From assembly GCA_002205965.3 (NCBI GenBank), contig NADL03000598.1:124001-188000 (forward strand): a stretch of 64,000 nt of DNA. The letters run 5' to 3'. Both the position numbers and the translations under genes were made by a program. The DNA comes from Kappaphycus alvarezii. Its lineage: Eukaryota; Rhodophyta; Florideophyceae; Gigartinales; Solieriaceae. Every line of letters begins with the position of its first letter. The first letter of the stretch is position 1. The notes beneath the pieces were generated by a model. The model saw only the letters and a program-made list of their open reading frames with translations, made no database searches and was not told the DNA's origin. Below, in pieces: positions 34,425 through 46,800 of this stretch.

Positions 34425-36745
34425 AAACTCGGGGTTATTTTTACTACAATAAATTTACGCATTTAATAGCTCAACGACGCCAACGACATTCTCTTCATAT
34501 GCGACAAACGCAGTGCTTCCAGTTTTTCCAAGAAGTCCGAGCCAAGATCGCCACTTAATGCGTCAGCTACGCTAATCTGCATCCTTTCCTCTACAGAAGT
34601 AAACTAGAAGAAGAATCGCAGTTCACTACACTTGGGAACCACGTGTGGATAAAGTGGATAAAGGGTTACTACTGGACTACTAAAAGATCCAGGAAACGGA
34701 TAGTCAAGAAGGAGAAGTTCAGGTACCAATGAGAACTCAAGGAAGAGAAAAGATATTCAAACTGAAAACAAAGAACGCAGCCTGCGAGTTTCAACTAGAC
34801 CGGCGATTACGATTTTAAACTTGACTTAAATTTAAAATTCCCTGTACAAGCCAGGGGTTGTATACAACCCAAGCTCTCCTCGGTGGTGTACTATCGACAA
34901 CAGTGTATGATATACTCCTGAATCTAATCTAGCTAACATAAAGTTGAAGATAATCTAGAACGGACGTGCAACCTATACTGGAAAAAATGGGCTGTACCTC
35001 CGGACACTATATACACTAGTGGACACTAAGGTACACTTCTACGCTCGTGTGCGCAAAATTAAATACCCTATGGATGGAATGAGGTGAACGCTCCAAAGTG
35101 AAGCACGTTTCCCATGACGTTGGAATGACAGAAATAACTTGTGGACGCGATTTGCTTTGCGTTTCAAATATTGAAAAGTAGCTGCGTTACAAAAAAGTCG
35201 TGCGCGGCTTCCATGGAAAAGATTAAAAACTCTAGGTAGATTTCTTGAAGCTATGACTTCGGTATTGAAGAAAGAAACTGCACCACGACTGAACTGCATA
35301 GCGAACCTCATGACATAAAATCAAAGCTAACGACACTCATGTAAGCGTTATAATCATGTAAATGTATGCGCCTTATCATTTTACCGAAGCTCAACGTATA
35401 CATGTCTTACTTCGATCATTTCGCCGTACATATGCGTATATTTTAGCACACAAACAATCTCCGTGGCCTGAAAGCAAGCAATGACGGATGCGTAAAGGAA
35501 TAGCATACGAACTCATGGTCAGAATTTCGAGGCAAACCCACATTTTGGCGAAAACCTTACTGCGTCACATCAGCACGGGGCAATGAGACGCACTCAACTA
35601 ATAAAGATATATATAGCGCACCATAGACACTTCGAGTAAACGATACACATCTACACCTTTGGGCGTCACTCAAGAACATATCTCTCTTTTCCATCTCTAT
35701 CCTATTAATGTAACCGATAAAGAAACGGGACACATTTTAGAACCTGACACAAATATTTCCATGAAGAGGAGGATGTGTTGGGTAATGACGAGATTAGGAT
35801 GCTGCAATGGATACAGTACCGCGAGAGCCGATAATGCCGAATGAAGGGCGCTTTCCGTACAGAATTATGTGCGGTGCAGCGTATTCTTCAGTACGGTGAG
35901 GTGATGATGAATACTTCGAGTACGACGCACTTTTATTTACGGCTACGAGCTACAGTATAGAAGGGTCCCTATCTCGTTTCGGATTTCGTGTTTGCACGCA
36001 CTACGATAGACTTTGAAGTGCTGATTACGAAACCGAATGGAGCTACAGCGAATCTGAGCATGGATCATACATTTACAAGGTTTTTTGCCAACGTATGACG
36101 TATTGAGGTAATATTGTGCCTAAATGCTGTAGAAATTGGGAATCTATTGGTTTCATTCGTTTTATCTCATCAACAATTACATACGTTGATAATGTAAATA
36201 ATTCCCTGCCTATAGTCCTACAGTTTCTTTTACTTTCCTATTTTTATTTTCTAGGCATCGAATGAAATGCAGAAGTGTATGTAGGTAGAGAGACGTGCTT
36301 CAGCGTAGTTCGTTCACCTCGCATCTTGTACTCCGTTCGCGCCCCCGTTCGCATTCCCTATCCTGTTTACGTACTTCTAATAATTAATAACGTACTTCTA
36401 ATAACACAAAGGACATGATCTCTTCCCCTTGCGAGCGTAGGACACCTGCATTTTTGGTGCGCCGTGTTCTAATTGATCTACACCCATCGACCAAAAAATC
36501 ATTTATACCTCATGCGGACATAAATTTTAAGTTAATAATATCTCTATATTATCTACTACGGTTAGCTAACAATTGAAATTAGATGCTATCTCCCAGACAG
36601 ACAATCCCGAACTGATCAAAAGTAACCGCAACGATCCCGGACAAGCTGCGTGGCCAATGTCTAACGAAGAGCTAGATGAAGCACCGCTAAATTTGACCAT
36701 CCCATAATTGCTTTCAATAAAGACCGAGATTTAAATCATTTCAAA
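34425..36745. other. relict DNA, no gene seen
   Basis: The minus frame 35039-35311 (90 codons) and plus frame 35659-35844 have no recognisable domain. A direct repeat ACGTACTTCTAATAA occurs twice near 36,370-36,402. Confidence 0.4.
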
Positions 36746-36749
36746 TTAG

Positions 36750-36970
36750 TTTTCCGAGCGACTATGTGTAACTATAGCCTTTTATTTATACGTAACTTTA
36801 GTCTCATCCCACTGTGAACGCCTGAGATGGCGGAAAATCCCTTAGAGTTTGGTCTTTTGATAAAAGATTTTCCTGAAGACTTTCGTAGAACTTTTTGCTA
36901 CACTCGCCGCCTCCACTTACTGCCCTCGATTCCTTGTTTTACTTTCCTTCCTTTTTTGTTCATGAAGTGT
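36750..36970 (+). repeat. repeat shared with 55.2 kb
   Basis: CCGAGCGACTATGTGTAACT here matches 55,232 (CCGAGCGACTATGTTTAACT) and continues as TAGCCTTT-ATTTA. Looser similarity then extends about 200 bp (CTTTTTGCTA, CTTTCCTTCC). Same orientation. Probably part of an LTR or untranslated end of a retroelement. Confidence 0.5.
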
Positions 36971-39900
36971 TTCCTTTCCTTTTCAATCTGTTTCTACTGG
37001 ATAATATGTGTATTGTCGGGTTTGCAAGGGATGTATGCAATTCGTATTAAGACCCTGAAGTTTCCAACCTCTAATTACTTTAATGGTCTCCTGACCTAGA
37101 AAAAGTGTTTTCGGCCTATTGTGAATTTTAAGCAATATATATCTCCTGACTTCGGCAAATGATTTTCTGTAAAAGTATTGTATTTCTCTTTCGGCTGCTC
37201 CATTAGTAACGCTGCCTCAGTTATTTTGTGTACGTGTTCTAACTCCATATCCCAAATATTTGCCGAAAATGTTTTCAAGACGGTTTCTCAAGAAAATTTA
37301 AGTTTTCAAAATTTTGAAGTTAACTCGCGTGGCAACTCCTGTCCATTAGTGCCTTAGTGGGATAAGTTTGGTCATTTATGCAGAGATAGGGCGTTTTTCG
37401 AAAGCTCCTCAGACTGCAAAAAAGTTTTATATTGCTTCGATGTCTGTAAGTCTATAACCGTTGAGTATGTTTGAAATTACACAATTTTTTACGGAGATGT
37501 AGGCTGTCCATCACGCGAGAACTATTTCATCTGCATATTTTACAGCAAAATCTCAAGATGTTACCTCAAATGTTATTTGGTTCCCTCCTGAAGAGGGGCT
37601 TGCAACATTGCAGTTTATGTTGTATGTATTCGATGATTTATTAAGAGCGCTTGTGGCGTATGACGCTGCTTTATGCGAGACTTTGAGCGGATTCCGTCCT
37701 GCTGAAGTTTTTCAGTCTGTGTAAGATTCGCTTTATGTCAGATTCATTGTTGATTAAAGCATTAAATTTGATTCCCTTCGGAAGTATAGGAGTTGAATAA
37801 TACAAATACAGAGATTAACTTTCGAGTTCTTTCTTGAAATAGTAGTGAGGCATAAATAAACACCATACCTGTAGAAATACCGAAACCAAGGATGCACAGA
37901 TACCCTGAGAGCAAGCGCATTAAAAGACTTCTCAACTACCTATATTTAACTAACGGACTCAAACAGACTTTGATAGAGAATTATTTGACCGAAGGATTCT
38001 CATTACGCTCTTCATGATGGCTAGTTGGTTTTTTCAGAAGATTTTGATGGGGCCTTTCGTACCTTAATTAGTGCTAATAACGACAAAAGAGGAAGTCTTT
38101 GAGCATTTTTCGACATGCAGAGCATATAGCTAGGCTATCTTGCGGCAAAATCTGAGTATTCAGTAGACTGCTTGAATAGCGAGGGTTAATCCAATTATCC
38201 GCGCTTCATTTTCGCACCTGGATTACTTTGAAGGATTTCATTCCATTAATCTTCTGTCTCTTCTAAGTTACGAAGATGCGTATGAAACCCTTGGTATATC
38301 TGAAGGGGCAGCTGTTGGGTATCAGACACCTTCTTTGAAGTTTATGCTAGACAATTATGTGTTTCAAAGTCGGGGTGGTAGCTCTAGAATGACTTGAAAC
38401 ATCATAGGTCTTGGGTATAGATATCGCAAGTACTCGCCTTTGCACTTTTGTGGTACATTATTTCTTGAAACGTTACAGCCCGGAAGAGATATTACCTAAT
38501 CAATACGAACACGACATTTATGTGCCCAGGAGGAGCAGATATAGAACCCGAATAAGCCGAAAACACCCAGAAATCTGCCTTTGTCCGTCAAGATGTCTTC
38601 ACGAAGCAGTTACTGATCATAAATATATGAAAAGGCTAAGTGTTTTTGCTCAATCGACGATGAAAAAGTCGGTGTAAAGGCACAAAGATCAGAGACAGGA
38701 CAAGTTTGACTCCACACAAAAGTGCAAAGGATGGTCCAACCAGCTCGAGGAGCACAACTATCGTGTATCGATTCACCATCTATATAAGTCAAGAAAAATC
38801 CGAGTGTTATAATTTACTGCTCATATTTGCAAGAAGATGAATCCGACTATGTGAGGTGCTCAGGCGTACTTAATTCATCATAAACCTGCATGTTGCCGCA
38901 GACTGGCAGAAATAAAAAGATAAGGATTGGCACCTTATCGAACCTAACAATATCCCCTCGCTCAAAAAGACATGATAAAGTCTTCCTAGAGATGAAGAGG
39001 TACAGGATGTACCAGTTTTATCTCCAGTTGAATTAGAGAAAGAATTTTTAGTGCCCTAGGGTGAAGAAAACAAGCTCCAGATGTTGTAGCTGCTGTTAGA
39101 AGGCCATGAACATACACATGTCAATATCTTCCAATATAGGTCAGGCTATTTTTTTTCCACTACTCGCATCAGTAAGAAGTACTTGAGAAACTTTAGAATT
39201 AAGAGTAAAAATATCGATATAAATACGTGACAACAACAGGAAGCCACCCGTTAGCTCTTGAACAAAGATGAATTGGTCAGCAATACCACATGAAAATCAT
39301 GGAAATGGACGAAAGAGGGCATGAAAAAAAGGGCTAATGAAGATATTTCAGGAGTCGTCTGAAGTATTATAGGTACTAGCATGTGTGCCTAGAGATGAGG
39401 GCACTATTTAATGATAAGTTTACTTTTCAAGAAATGAAATTACTTTCTCAATATTAAACAACCAAATAATTTCCTCCTTTTTCTATACTATCCAGAACAA
39501 ACCTGGGTTTTATATTTATTCTTCCATAACCCTTTTGGGAGCTCTTTTTTGAGGAGAAATATTAGATTCTCTTTTGAGTCCCAATTCAGTTGGGAAGAAA
39601 AAAATATCTGGGCCGTCTGCAACGGAATTAAAAAGAGGAGAAAGGAAAAAATATGATAAGGATGAAAAAAGTTTTGAAAAAAGAAAGTTAGACCTTGGGA
39701 TCAGAAATTATAAGGCGAAAAATCCAGCATTGGCCATGCATTCGAGTTTATATTTTATATCTGGTTCAATTGAGCTTGGACACAAGCAAATGCGTTTAAG
39801 TCAATCTGCGGTTGACTCAAATTCGTCATTTAATATCATTCTAGTTACTGAATTAATGTATGCCTAGTTCACCCATTTCAAGGCTTTGCAAGCTTATTCC

Positions 39901-41250
39901 CTCTTAGAGGACGAAAAAGCTAATCTCCTGAATAATTTTATTTCTTAAAAACTTGCGAATCAATTGGCCAATATTTTTTGGAGTGTTGATTTTCTAATGG
40001 TAGATTAAAACCTTGCCCTTCCTCTACTGGTAAGGTTACTTTTCATCAGAACCTCAAGGTTTGGCAAACTTTTGTAGCATACTAACGTACGTTTTCATTT
40101 GGGGAGAAATATCGATACTGTTACCAAAAAATGGTCCGTGGATAATGAATGATATTGTTAAATTAATTTCTTTGTAAAATTTCAAAACAATGGTGGCAAA
40201 CTGGGGTCATAAGGAGGTTCAATTAGAATCAAACACAGTTACAGGGTACTCTTTTCCATATTAGAACTGGAGAGTAAGAAGGGGAATTTCTTGGAACAAT
40301 TCCCTACCGAGGTGATTATTAAGACTCGCTTGATAATAAAAATGAAAAGGAGGATATAGATTCCACATAAAACTTTTAAGGTATCAGATAATCTAAGAAT
40401 AATTTCTATTGGAGAGCTGAGGAGCTGAAATAGGCTGTTCTTGTAAATTCTAAGAAGAAACTTTATTATTTCGAGTGGACACTTGGGAGGAATTAAGGAC
40501 ACGCAGCATGAAATCGATTTGGAATTAGGAACAAGGCCTACAAGAACGATTCCATATCGCCAAGTCTCAGGTTGACAACAGATATTGGCCGAAGAAATCT
40601 GAAAACATGGAGACGCAGAAGTCATTGAGCCGTCCAAATCATAGCGGTCTTAAGCAATTGTATTAGTTTCTAAACTGCACTGTTCAAAACGTTTATGCTT
40701 GGAATAAATACGTCTCAACGCACAAAATCATTCCAAGGAAACGAATTTTCAAGCGCAGAAGTCTAATCAACGGGTCAAAATGGAAATTTCTTCCAAAGAG
40801 ATTGCACGATCTTGTGATGAAGCTGTCATATAACGATTTTCCAACTATATCATAGCCTCATGAGAATATTTAAATCCCTCCGCTTGTCATATTACTGCCC
40901 GGATATGGCGTAGGTTGCTTTGAATCGGTTAGAAACTGTGTCCATTGCGTGAAGAATAGAATAAGTTTGCGTGAGAAGAACAACCACTTGAATCTCTTCC
41001 TAGCCACTAAAAATTAATCTTCAGATGCTATAGGCTTGTGTAGGACTCTTCTAGAGATAGCATTGTGCAACGAGTTTCTCCTGATCATAATATGTATTTT
41101 TCCAAAACTAGCTCGAGTGGCCCTAATGGATGTAATTTCAGCCTGACAGGTGCCATTCCCTTCTTGAGATCACTGGGTATTCAATTTTGGACCATAGGAT
41201 ACTGTCTTAAGTAAACATGGAAAGAATTTTTCTGTTAAATTATTTCAGGT
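36971..41250. other. AT-rich relict DNA, no gene supported
   Basis: The plus frame 38411-38677 (88 codons) and minus frame 40239-40637 (132 codons, hydrophobic segments typical of AT-rich chance frames) carry no domain I know. Nothing else stands out. Confidence 0.4.
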
Positions 41251-41251
41251 T

Positions 41252-41312
41252 TTGGGGGACATTTTTGGGTTATTTTAATGCATGGAAGATGTGGTCGGCT
41301 ATATCCACGCGG
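41252..41312 (-). repeat. dispersed 65-bp repeat, diverged minus copy
   Basis: The reverse complement reads ATAGCCGACCACATCTTCCA, then ATTAAAATAACCCAAAAATG. It lies only about 200 bp from a plus-strand copy, so the two form a widely spaced inverted pair. Confidence 0.55.
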
Positions 41313-41515
41313 CTAATGCGTTATGCGGGATAAGTCGTCGCTGATGGGTAACATTGCAGTACATGCTTTGTGTAGACACATGAAACAGGCCTAACCGTTC
41401 AAGAATTCTTACAAAAAGCAAAATACTTTTCAAGTGGAATGGTTACGTAGAAATCGCAGCTTATCTGCTGGAAAGCCTTGAGCAGAATTTTAAGGGAAAA
41501 CTAAGAGGAACTATT

Positions 41516-41588
41516 GGTCACCTTGTAGGACATTTCGGGCCACAACCGACATATTTTTCAAATATTAAATCGACCGACATTTTTCCAT
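41516..41588 (+). repeat. dispersed 65-bp repeat, plus copy
   Basis: GGTCACCTTGTAGGACATTT, then CGGGCCACAACCGACATATT. The GGTCACC lead-in is shared with the 11,379 copy, so the repeat extends upstream of the TGTAGG. Confidence 0.8.
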
Positions 41589-43229
41589 TAGAAATGTGGC
41601 ACCAATGTTACTATGGTATTGACCGAGCACCATCCAGACTAAGAGAAATATGCAACTACATTAATTTTTCATACAATTTTCATGCCCATGGTCCGAATTA
41701 CATAACTGCTTTCGACTTTCACCACTAATTTTACCATTACTGAACATTCCCTCCGTATCAAATTGTTGCAAGTAGATCACGGATGAATTCAATATCTAAA
41801 AAATAATTCACTCCATGATTTTAAAAATTTATTCAGTTGCCCTTCGTCCGCCTTTAAAAAAAACTCAAGAGCGATCAAATGGGACTTCAATAAAAGTATA
41901 TGATTAATCAAATCAATAATTCGAAACATTGGTTGCTTGTACTTGAATAAAACGGATTAGAGTGCTGTAAAACTCGAGTACTGCTCGCAAGGGTTGTAAA
42001 AAATACTTCGTAACGAAGAAAAAATCCTGAAACATGACCAAAATGGAGTCATAGAGAACTTACGTTTGGATTGACTTACTTCGGCTTCCTGAAATGCTCA
42101 CGTCCTTTCCTCAAGACGTCGCTCAAAATTTTCACAAACTAGTTTCACGTACAGCTTTGACATTGAATTAGAGTGCTATATTACAGAAAAAACTGGGTGA
42201 TGCTTATGTGTTTGACAGCATCCTTGTCCAGCAACATAAAGATATTGAGATTCATTTTTTCACTTACCAATGGATAATAATCATTTACAAAGCTTCTGAA
42301 ATCCTTCTTTAGAATTGTGGGTACAATACTTTAGGGTGCAGAACTAATTAAAATCTTCGGAAATATAAAATAATATTAAATAGGACTAAGGAAACACTCA
42401 TTTAAATCAATTGCTCAGATTCAAATGGGTTCTTGTCAGACAAAGAATGTGAAAGGTTTGAAAGATTAATCTCCCCTGTATGATTTTTCCGAAAATTTGT
42501 GACTTACTGTAGCGCCTGGAGTTTCACAAATGAATAAGAAAGCAAAGGAGCCCCAAGTTGAATGAAAGCATTGAGGCATAATGAAAGGTCAAAAGCTTCG
42601 GTGAGACCAAAGAGAGCAACTGTTTTCCTCGGCCAAACTAAGACTCCTCGACGCCTCAGCATGGTGTTTATGCTCCTTGACGGATATCAAGGACTATTGT
42701 TCAGCCATTAAGTCCATTTATAGTCCTTAATTATCTTCTTTCATCCGACTTGCGTCATTTTCCAATTCGTCGATATGGGTTCGGGTATTCGTCCAATTGG
42801 ATACGTATCACATCCAGTTCTTTCCGAACTTATTTTAATCTGCCGCTATCTGATCTCTTGCGTTTATATGATTGAAAGAAGGAAGAGTAAAATAGTTCTA
42901 CATTCTTACCTGCAACCTCATGGAGATTGCGCAAGTAGTTGAACTACCTCTAAAAATCATCAACAGTTACTTGCAGCGAAGAACTCGCACCACTTCCTTC
43001 ATTCAATTTAGATTCAATTTTGGCGGGTCATTTCTCATGACGAACGAGCAAGTCGCCGAGAGGCGAATTTTAAGTGCGTAGATGGAGTATCGTCACACTA
43101 AGTGGCTCATCCAGGAATTATATGCCATTTATGGGACCAATGGTTTTAAGTAAGCTTCCTAGAGATTAAAATATTATTACGAAATGATTTGGGCCATCAC
43201 TGACTTCAAATCCACAACAGTGAGGAGCT
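41589..43229. other. AT-rich relict DNA, no gene seen
   Basis: No frame above 60 codons with protein-like composition and no repeat recognised. The 42.5-43.2 kb part is a little richer in GC and probably belongs to the retroelement relic that follows. Confidence 0.45.
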
Positions 43230-43870
43230 CTTATCACTTTTCCAAATATTTACTTGCTAGAAGAATACTAGGGACTTGCATTGGCGGTTCAAATATCCTA
43301 CAAGCTTCCCTGCTGCAATATATGTGATGATACAGTCCCGCAGTCATGCTTCGGCTGACAAGTTGATCATGAAAGTAAAGGGCCTCCCTCACTGTTAGTT
43401 GGATGGAATCAATCAGCTGATGTTCGTGGAAATATATTCTTTTTGAGGAATAGATTTCGTATGCAACTGCCATTGGTGTCATACTTGCCAACTTGAAGTT
43501 GAACTGCGCGAGGCAACGCTACCGAACTTCGTCAGCGAATTATTCATAAGCGCCTCCAATGTATCCTTAAATTTTTGGTATTGGAATGGGAATTGTAATG
43601 GGGGCAATCTTCTCCAGGAATGGATTTGGCTGTGAAAGGAAGCTCGGTTGTGTGATACCTTACGCCGACAAAATCAAATTTTGATCGAAAGTCTCAACAG
43701 GACAACGCCGAAGACCACCTCCGTTAAAGTATTCTACATAAGTCCAGTTATGTGATTCCATTATGATACCTATGGCATGGTTAACAGAGAAAAAAGCGGT
43801 CAAAAGTGATTAAAAGGTAATTTCTTTCTCCATACGAGGCAATTGAGTTAAAACGCAACCTACAAAGTCC
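43230..43870 (-). mobile_element. probable Ty3/gypsy integrase fossil
   Basis: Minus-strand pieces resemble a gypsy integrase in the expected order: a LLDFVGCVLTQLP-like start of the core, LLITFDRFFSVNHAIGI in the next part, then a region where the conserved target-site strings are blurred. The open frame 43234-43491 (85 codons) is probably downstream. It is heavily broken and old; assignment is tentative. Confidence 0.4.
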
Positions 43871-46800
43871 AGTAATGTCCAGCAAGACATCCTATGCAGC
43901 CCTAAATTCACAATATTGCCGGGATAAAGCAAAAAGGTCCGATCTGAAATAAAGTTCTGAGGTACCTTATGCAAATTGTTCGACAAAATATGTGTATTTA
44001 TTAAACCTTAAGCGGAAACTTGGTACACACCCTGCAGTCAATCTTCTTACATCCTGCTTCCTGTATCGAATATCATGCACATGGGTGTTCTATTCCATTT
44101 GGTAATCAATGGATACGTTAAAATAAAAGGATAAGTGTTTTCTGCTCTAACGAATGGCTGAAAAGGAGCTTGAAGGATACCTAATCCAAATGAAGAGAAT
44201 ATATGAATCCATTCTGTGGTAGAGTGTGAAATAGTTTTGTACAAGACTGAAGCCCGACGATATCTCCCATCCAGAACCTATTTCTCATATTCGAGGTTCG
44301 TGTCGATCAACTTTAAAACCGCTGGTTTTCCATTGGGCTCCGTGACTACTGCTTCCTCCTGAGGACCGCCCGTGGATATTTTCTGTTCAGATTATGTCTT
44401 ATTTTATGATCTAGAGGTGATGGGCTGAAAGTTGATCCTAGGTCGAGAACTCCCTGTTAAGTTTCTGCTTTAACAAAGTGAAACATAGTTAACTTAGTTT
44501 TTTTCTCTTAACCGGGAATCTGATGGTAGCCTTCATATAAAATACCCCGGAAAATCATTACTTCCTATTTATGCATGTATTTTTTGTGTAGGCGGTCGCA
44601 CGGACAGCTTACCCCAAACATACATAGGGGAAACCAAGTGTCTTGTCAGAACTGCTCTGAAATGGAGACCAACTAAAATGCCTTCATGAAGAAGTTCGAA
44701 GGTAAATACCGGTAACTGTGCAAGTGTAGGGCTTCCGATGGACTCGCTTTCTCTTTGAGCGCTATGAGATTAAGTATCTCAGCGCCTGGTAGGCGATAAT
44801 AAGTACGAAGCTAGACTTGGCATTTTAGGATGGTAACTAGCTAGATTCCTTTCAGTAGCCATTGTATTAGTGAGCTAGCAAATATCAAGGCCACCTGCTG
44901 ACCCAAAAAATGTCCCTTCTGAGTTACTATCGTTAGTACTTGAAGTGCCTGACAGTGTAAAGTTAAAATTAGAATAAGCTGGTTAGCTAATAATTGCAAC
45001 CTGAAGTAATTTAGTAAAATAGATAACTGACCCATGCAGTAGACTGGGAGGGCTGGGTACTGCATATATCTCTTTGGAAATCTCTCGCGCCTTACTGGAT
45101 GTTTCAGTTACTATTTTCACAATCAAAAAATTGCTGTCAGGAACTGCCAAAATGTCAGATTTCCTTTCTAACGTGCCGGATACTTAAAATTTAGTGGCAC
45201 CCGAGTCTGTGGAATATCCTTCCAAGGGATTTTGGCCCTAAATCTTTACTAAAAATTGAGCTCAACGCATCACCTTTCAGAAAAACTTCTGGGTGGGAGA
45301 TAATCAATCCCCTCTGTTGAGTCTGCAATTACTACTCAACCAGAACGCTTATATATTTTTGATCACATAAGTTCTATTTTAAGGTCTATTTTTCAGATGT
45401 AGGTGCAAATTTCATCTAAGAACCCCTTAAAATTTCCGCCACATCCAATAATGCCCATTATGACAAAAACTACACCGGATTACTGAGCCAAAAACACTTC
45501 CATGGACTTTTTCCAGTATGAACTCCGCTAAATTTGTTTTCTTCCTTTTTCGTTTAAATAATCCAACTACCCTTCCGCACCAGGGTCGAGTTCGCAATGC
45601 TAAATCGATAGTTCTCGCATCATGATGTCATACTACCCTGCAATAGATGAAACTAACCCTACTAAGCAATGTTCAGTGCTTTTTATGCATCAAACTCCTC
45701 GAATGGGGAGTTACTGCTATCAAGGAGGCTATATTTTAATTGCCGATTGCGCTCGACTGCAGGCGATTTCAATAATCCTCTTTCCCTATACTTTAGACAT
45801 ATTAATTGCTTCCACATGGTTAAGTACAAATGGAATCTTCAAGTGTGCTATAAATCTATACTATATGTAGATAGAAACAATTTCATGTTCTTAAATTGCG
45901 CTTTGCGTACATCAACCCTAAATATTTGTTAATCCACGTCGCGCTACACGAAGATGCTGAAATGGGCAGGCCTATGCGGTTTTTTTCTTCGAAGCGACGC
46001 ATTTTCATGCGCGCTGTATACGACCGCGTTTCCATCTAACCGAACGAAATTTTCGACCCAAACAGGACTTTCCCACCATACTGGAACTTGAGAACGGCGA
46101 GAACCTCTCCAGTTTGGAAACAATCAATAGCAACGCAATCTATATGGTTGAGGACAAATGTCACAGAGCTCTTGATATTCTCCGGAAGTCGATCTTTTTT
46201 CCGCAGCCATATTTAACGCTCTGGTTTACTGTCGATAAAAAGTTCTTATCCAGACTTTTTCGAAACATTTTTGGGCTGGGAGCGCATGATACGATATTCA
46301 CCGGCTATTTGTTTTTCTGTCATTTTAAGGAAGAGGATGAGATCTATGTAAAGTAGCTTTCGCGGTTTCTTACTCCTATGCCATAGTTCTTTTTTGCTCA
46401 TCGACTTATTCTTGGATTTCTAGCCTAGAATAGGTCTAAACGCCATTTAACGAGGTTCCTACTTTGCTAAAATCCATAATTTTTATTGGTGCAAACTCAA
46501 CACGTAATACACTATTAATGCTTCACCATTTTTATCTCGGATTTCTTCGCCACCTAGAGACATTTTTATTTGCCCAAAAGGTTCGCCAACGTTGTGTGTC
46601 TTCGAGACCTGTCCAATCCCATTGAAGATGTAAGTGTGATGATATTCTCAAATATTGTTTTACGGTAATCGAGTCTATGGACTGGGACGATTTACCACGT
46701 AAAAAACCTCGGTGTGCCATGACCACAGTGAAACTAAACCTGTCTCACGGAGGTAAAGCATAGAAAGCCGGTGACTTTTCCATTGTCAAACTAAGTGATG

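Noticed and set aside
44047-44244. DTGS string as an aspartic protease
   Set aside because: Occurs at the end of a weak frame without the hydrophobic context of a protease active site.
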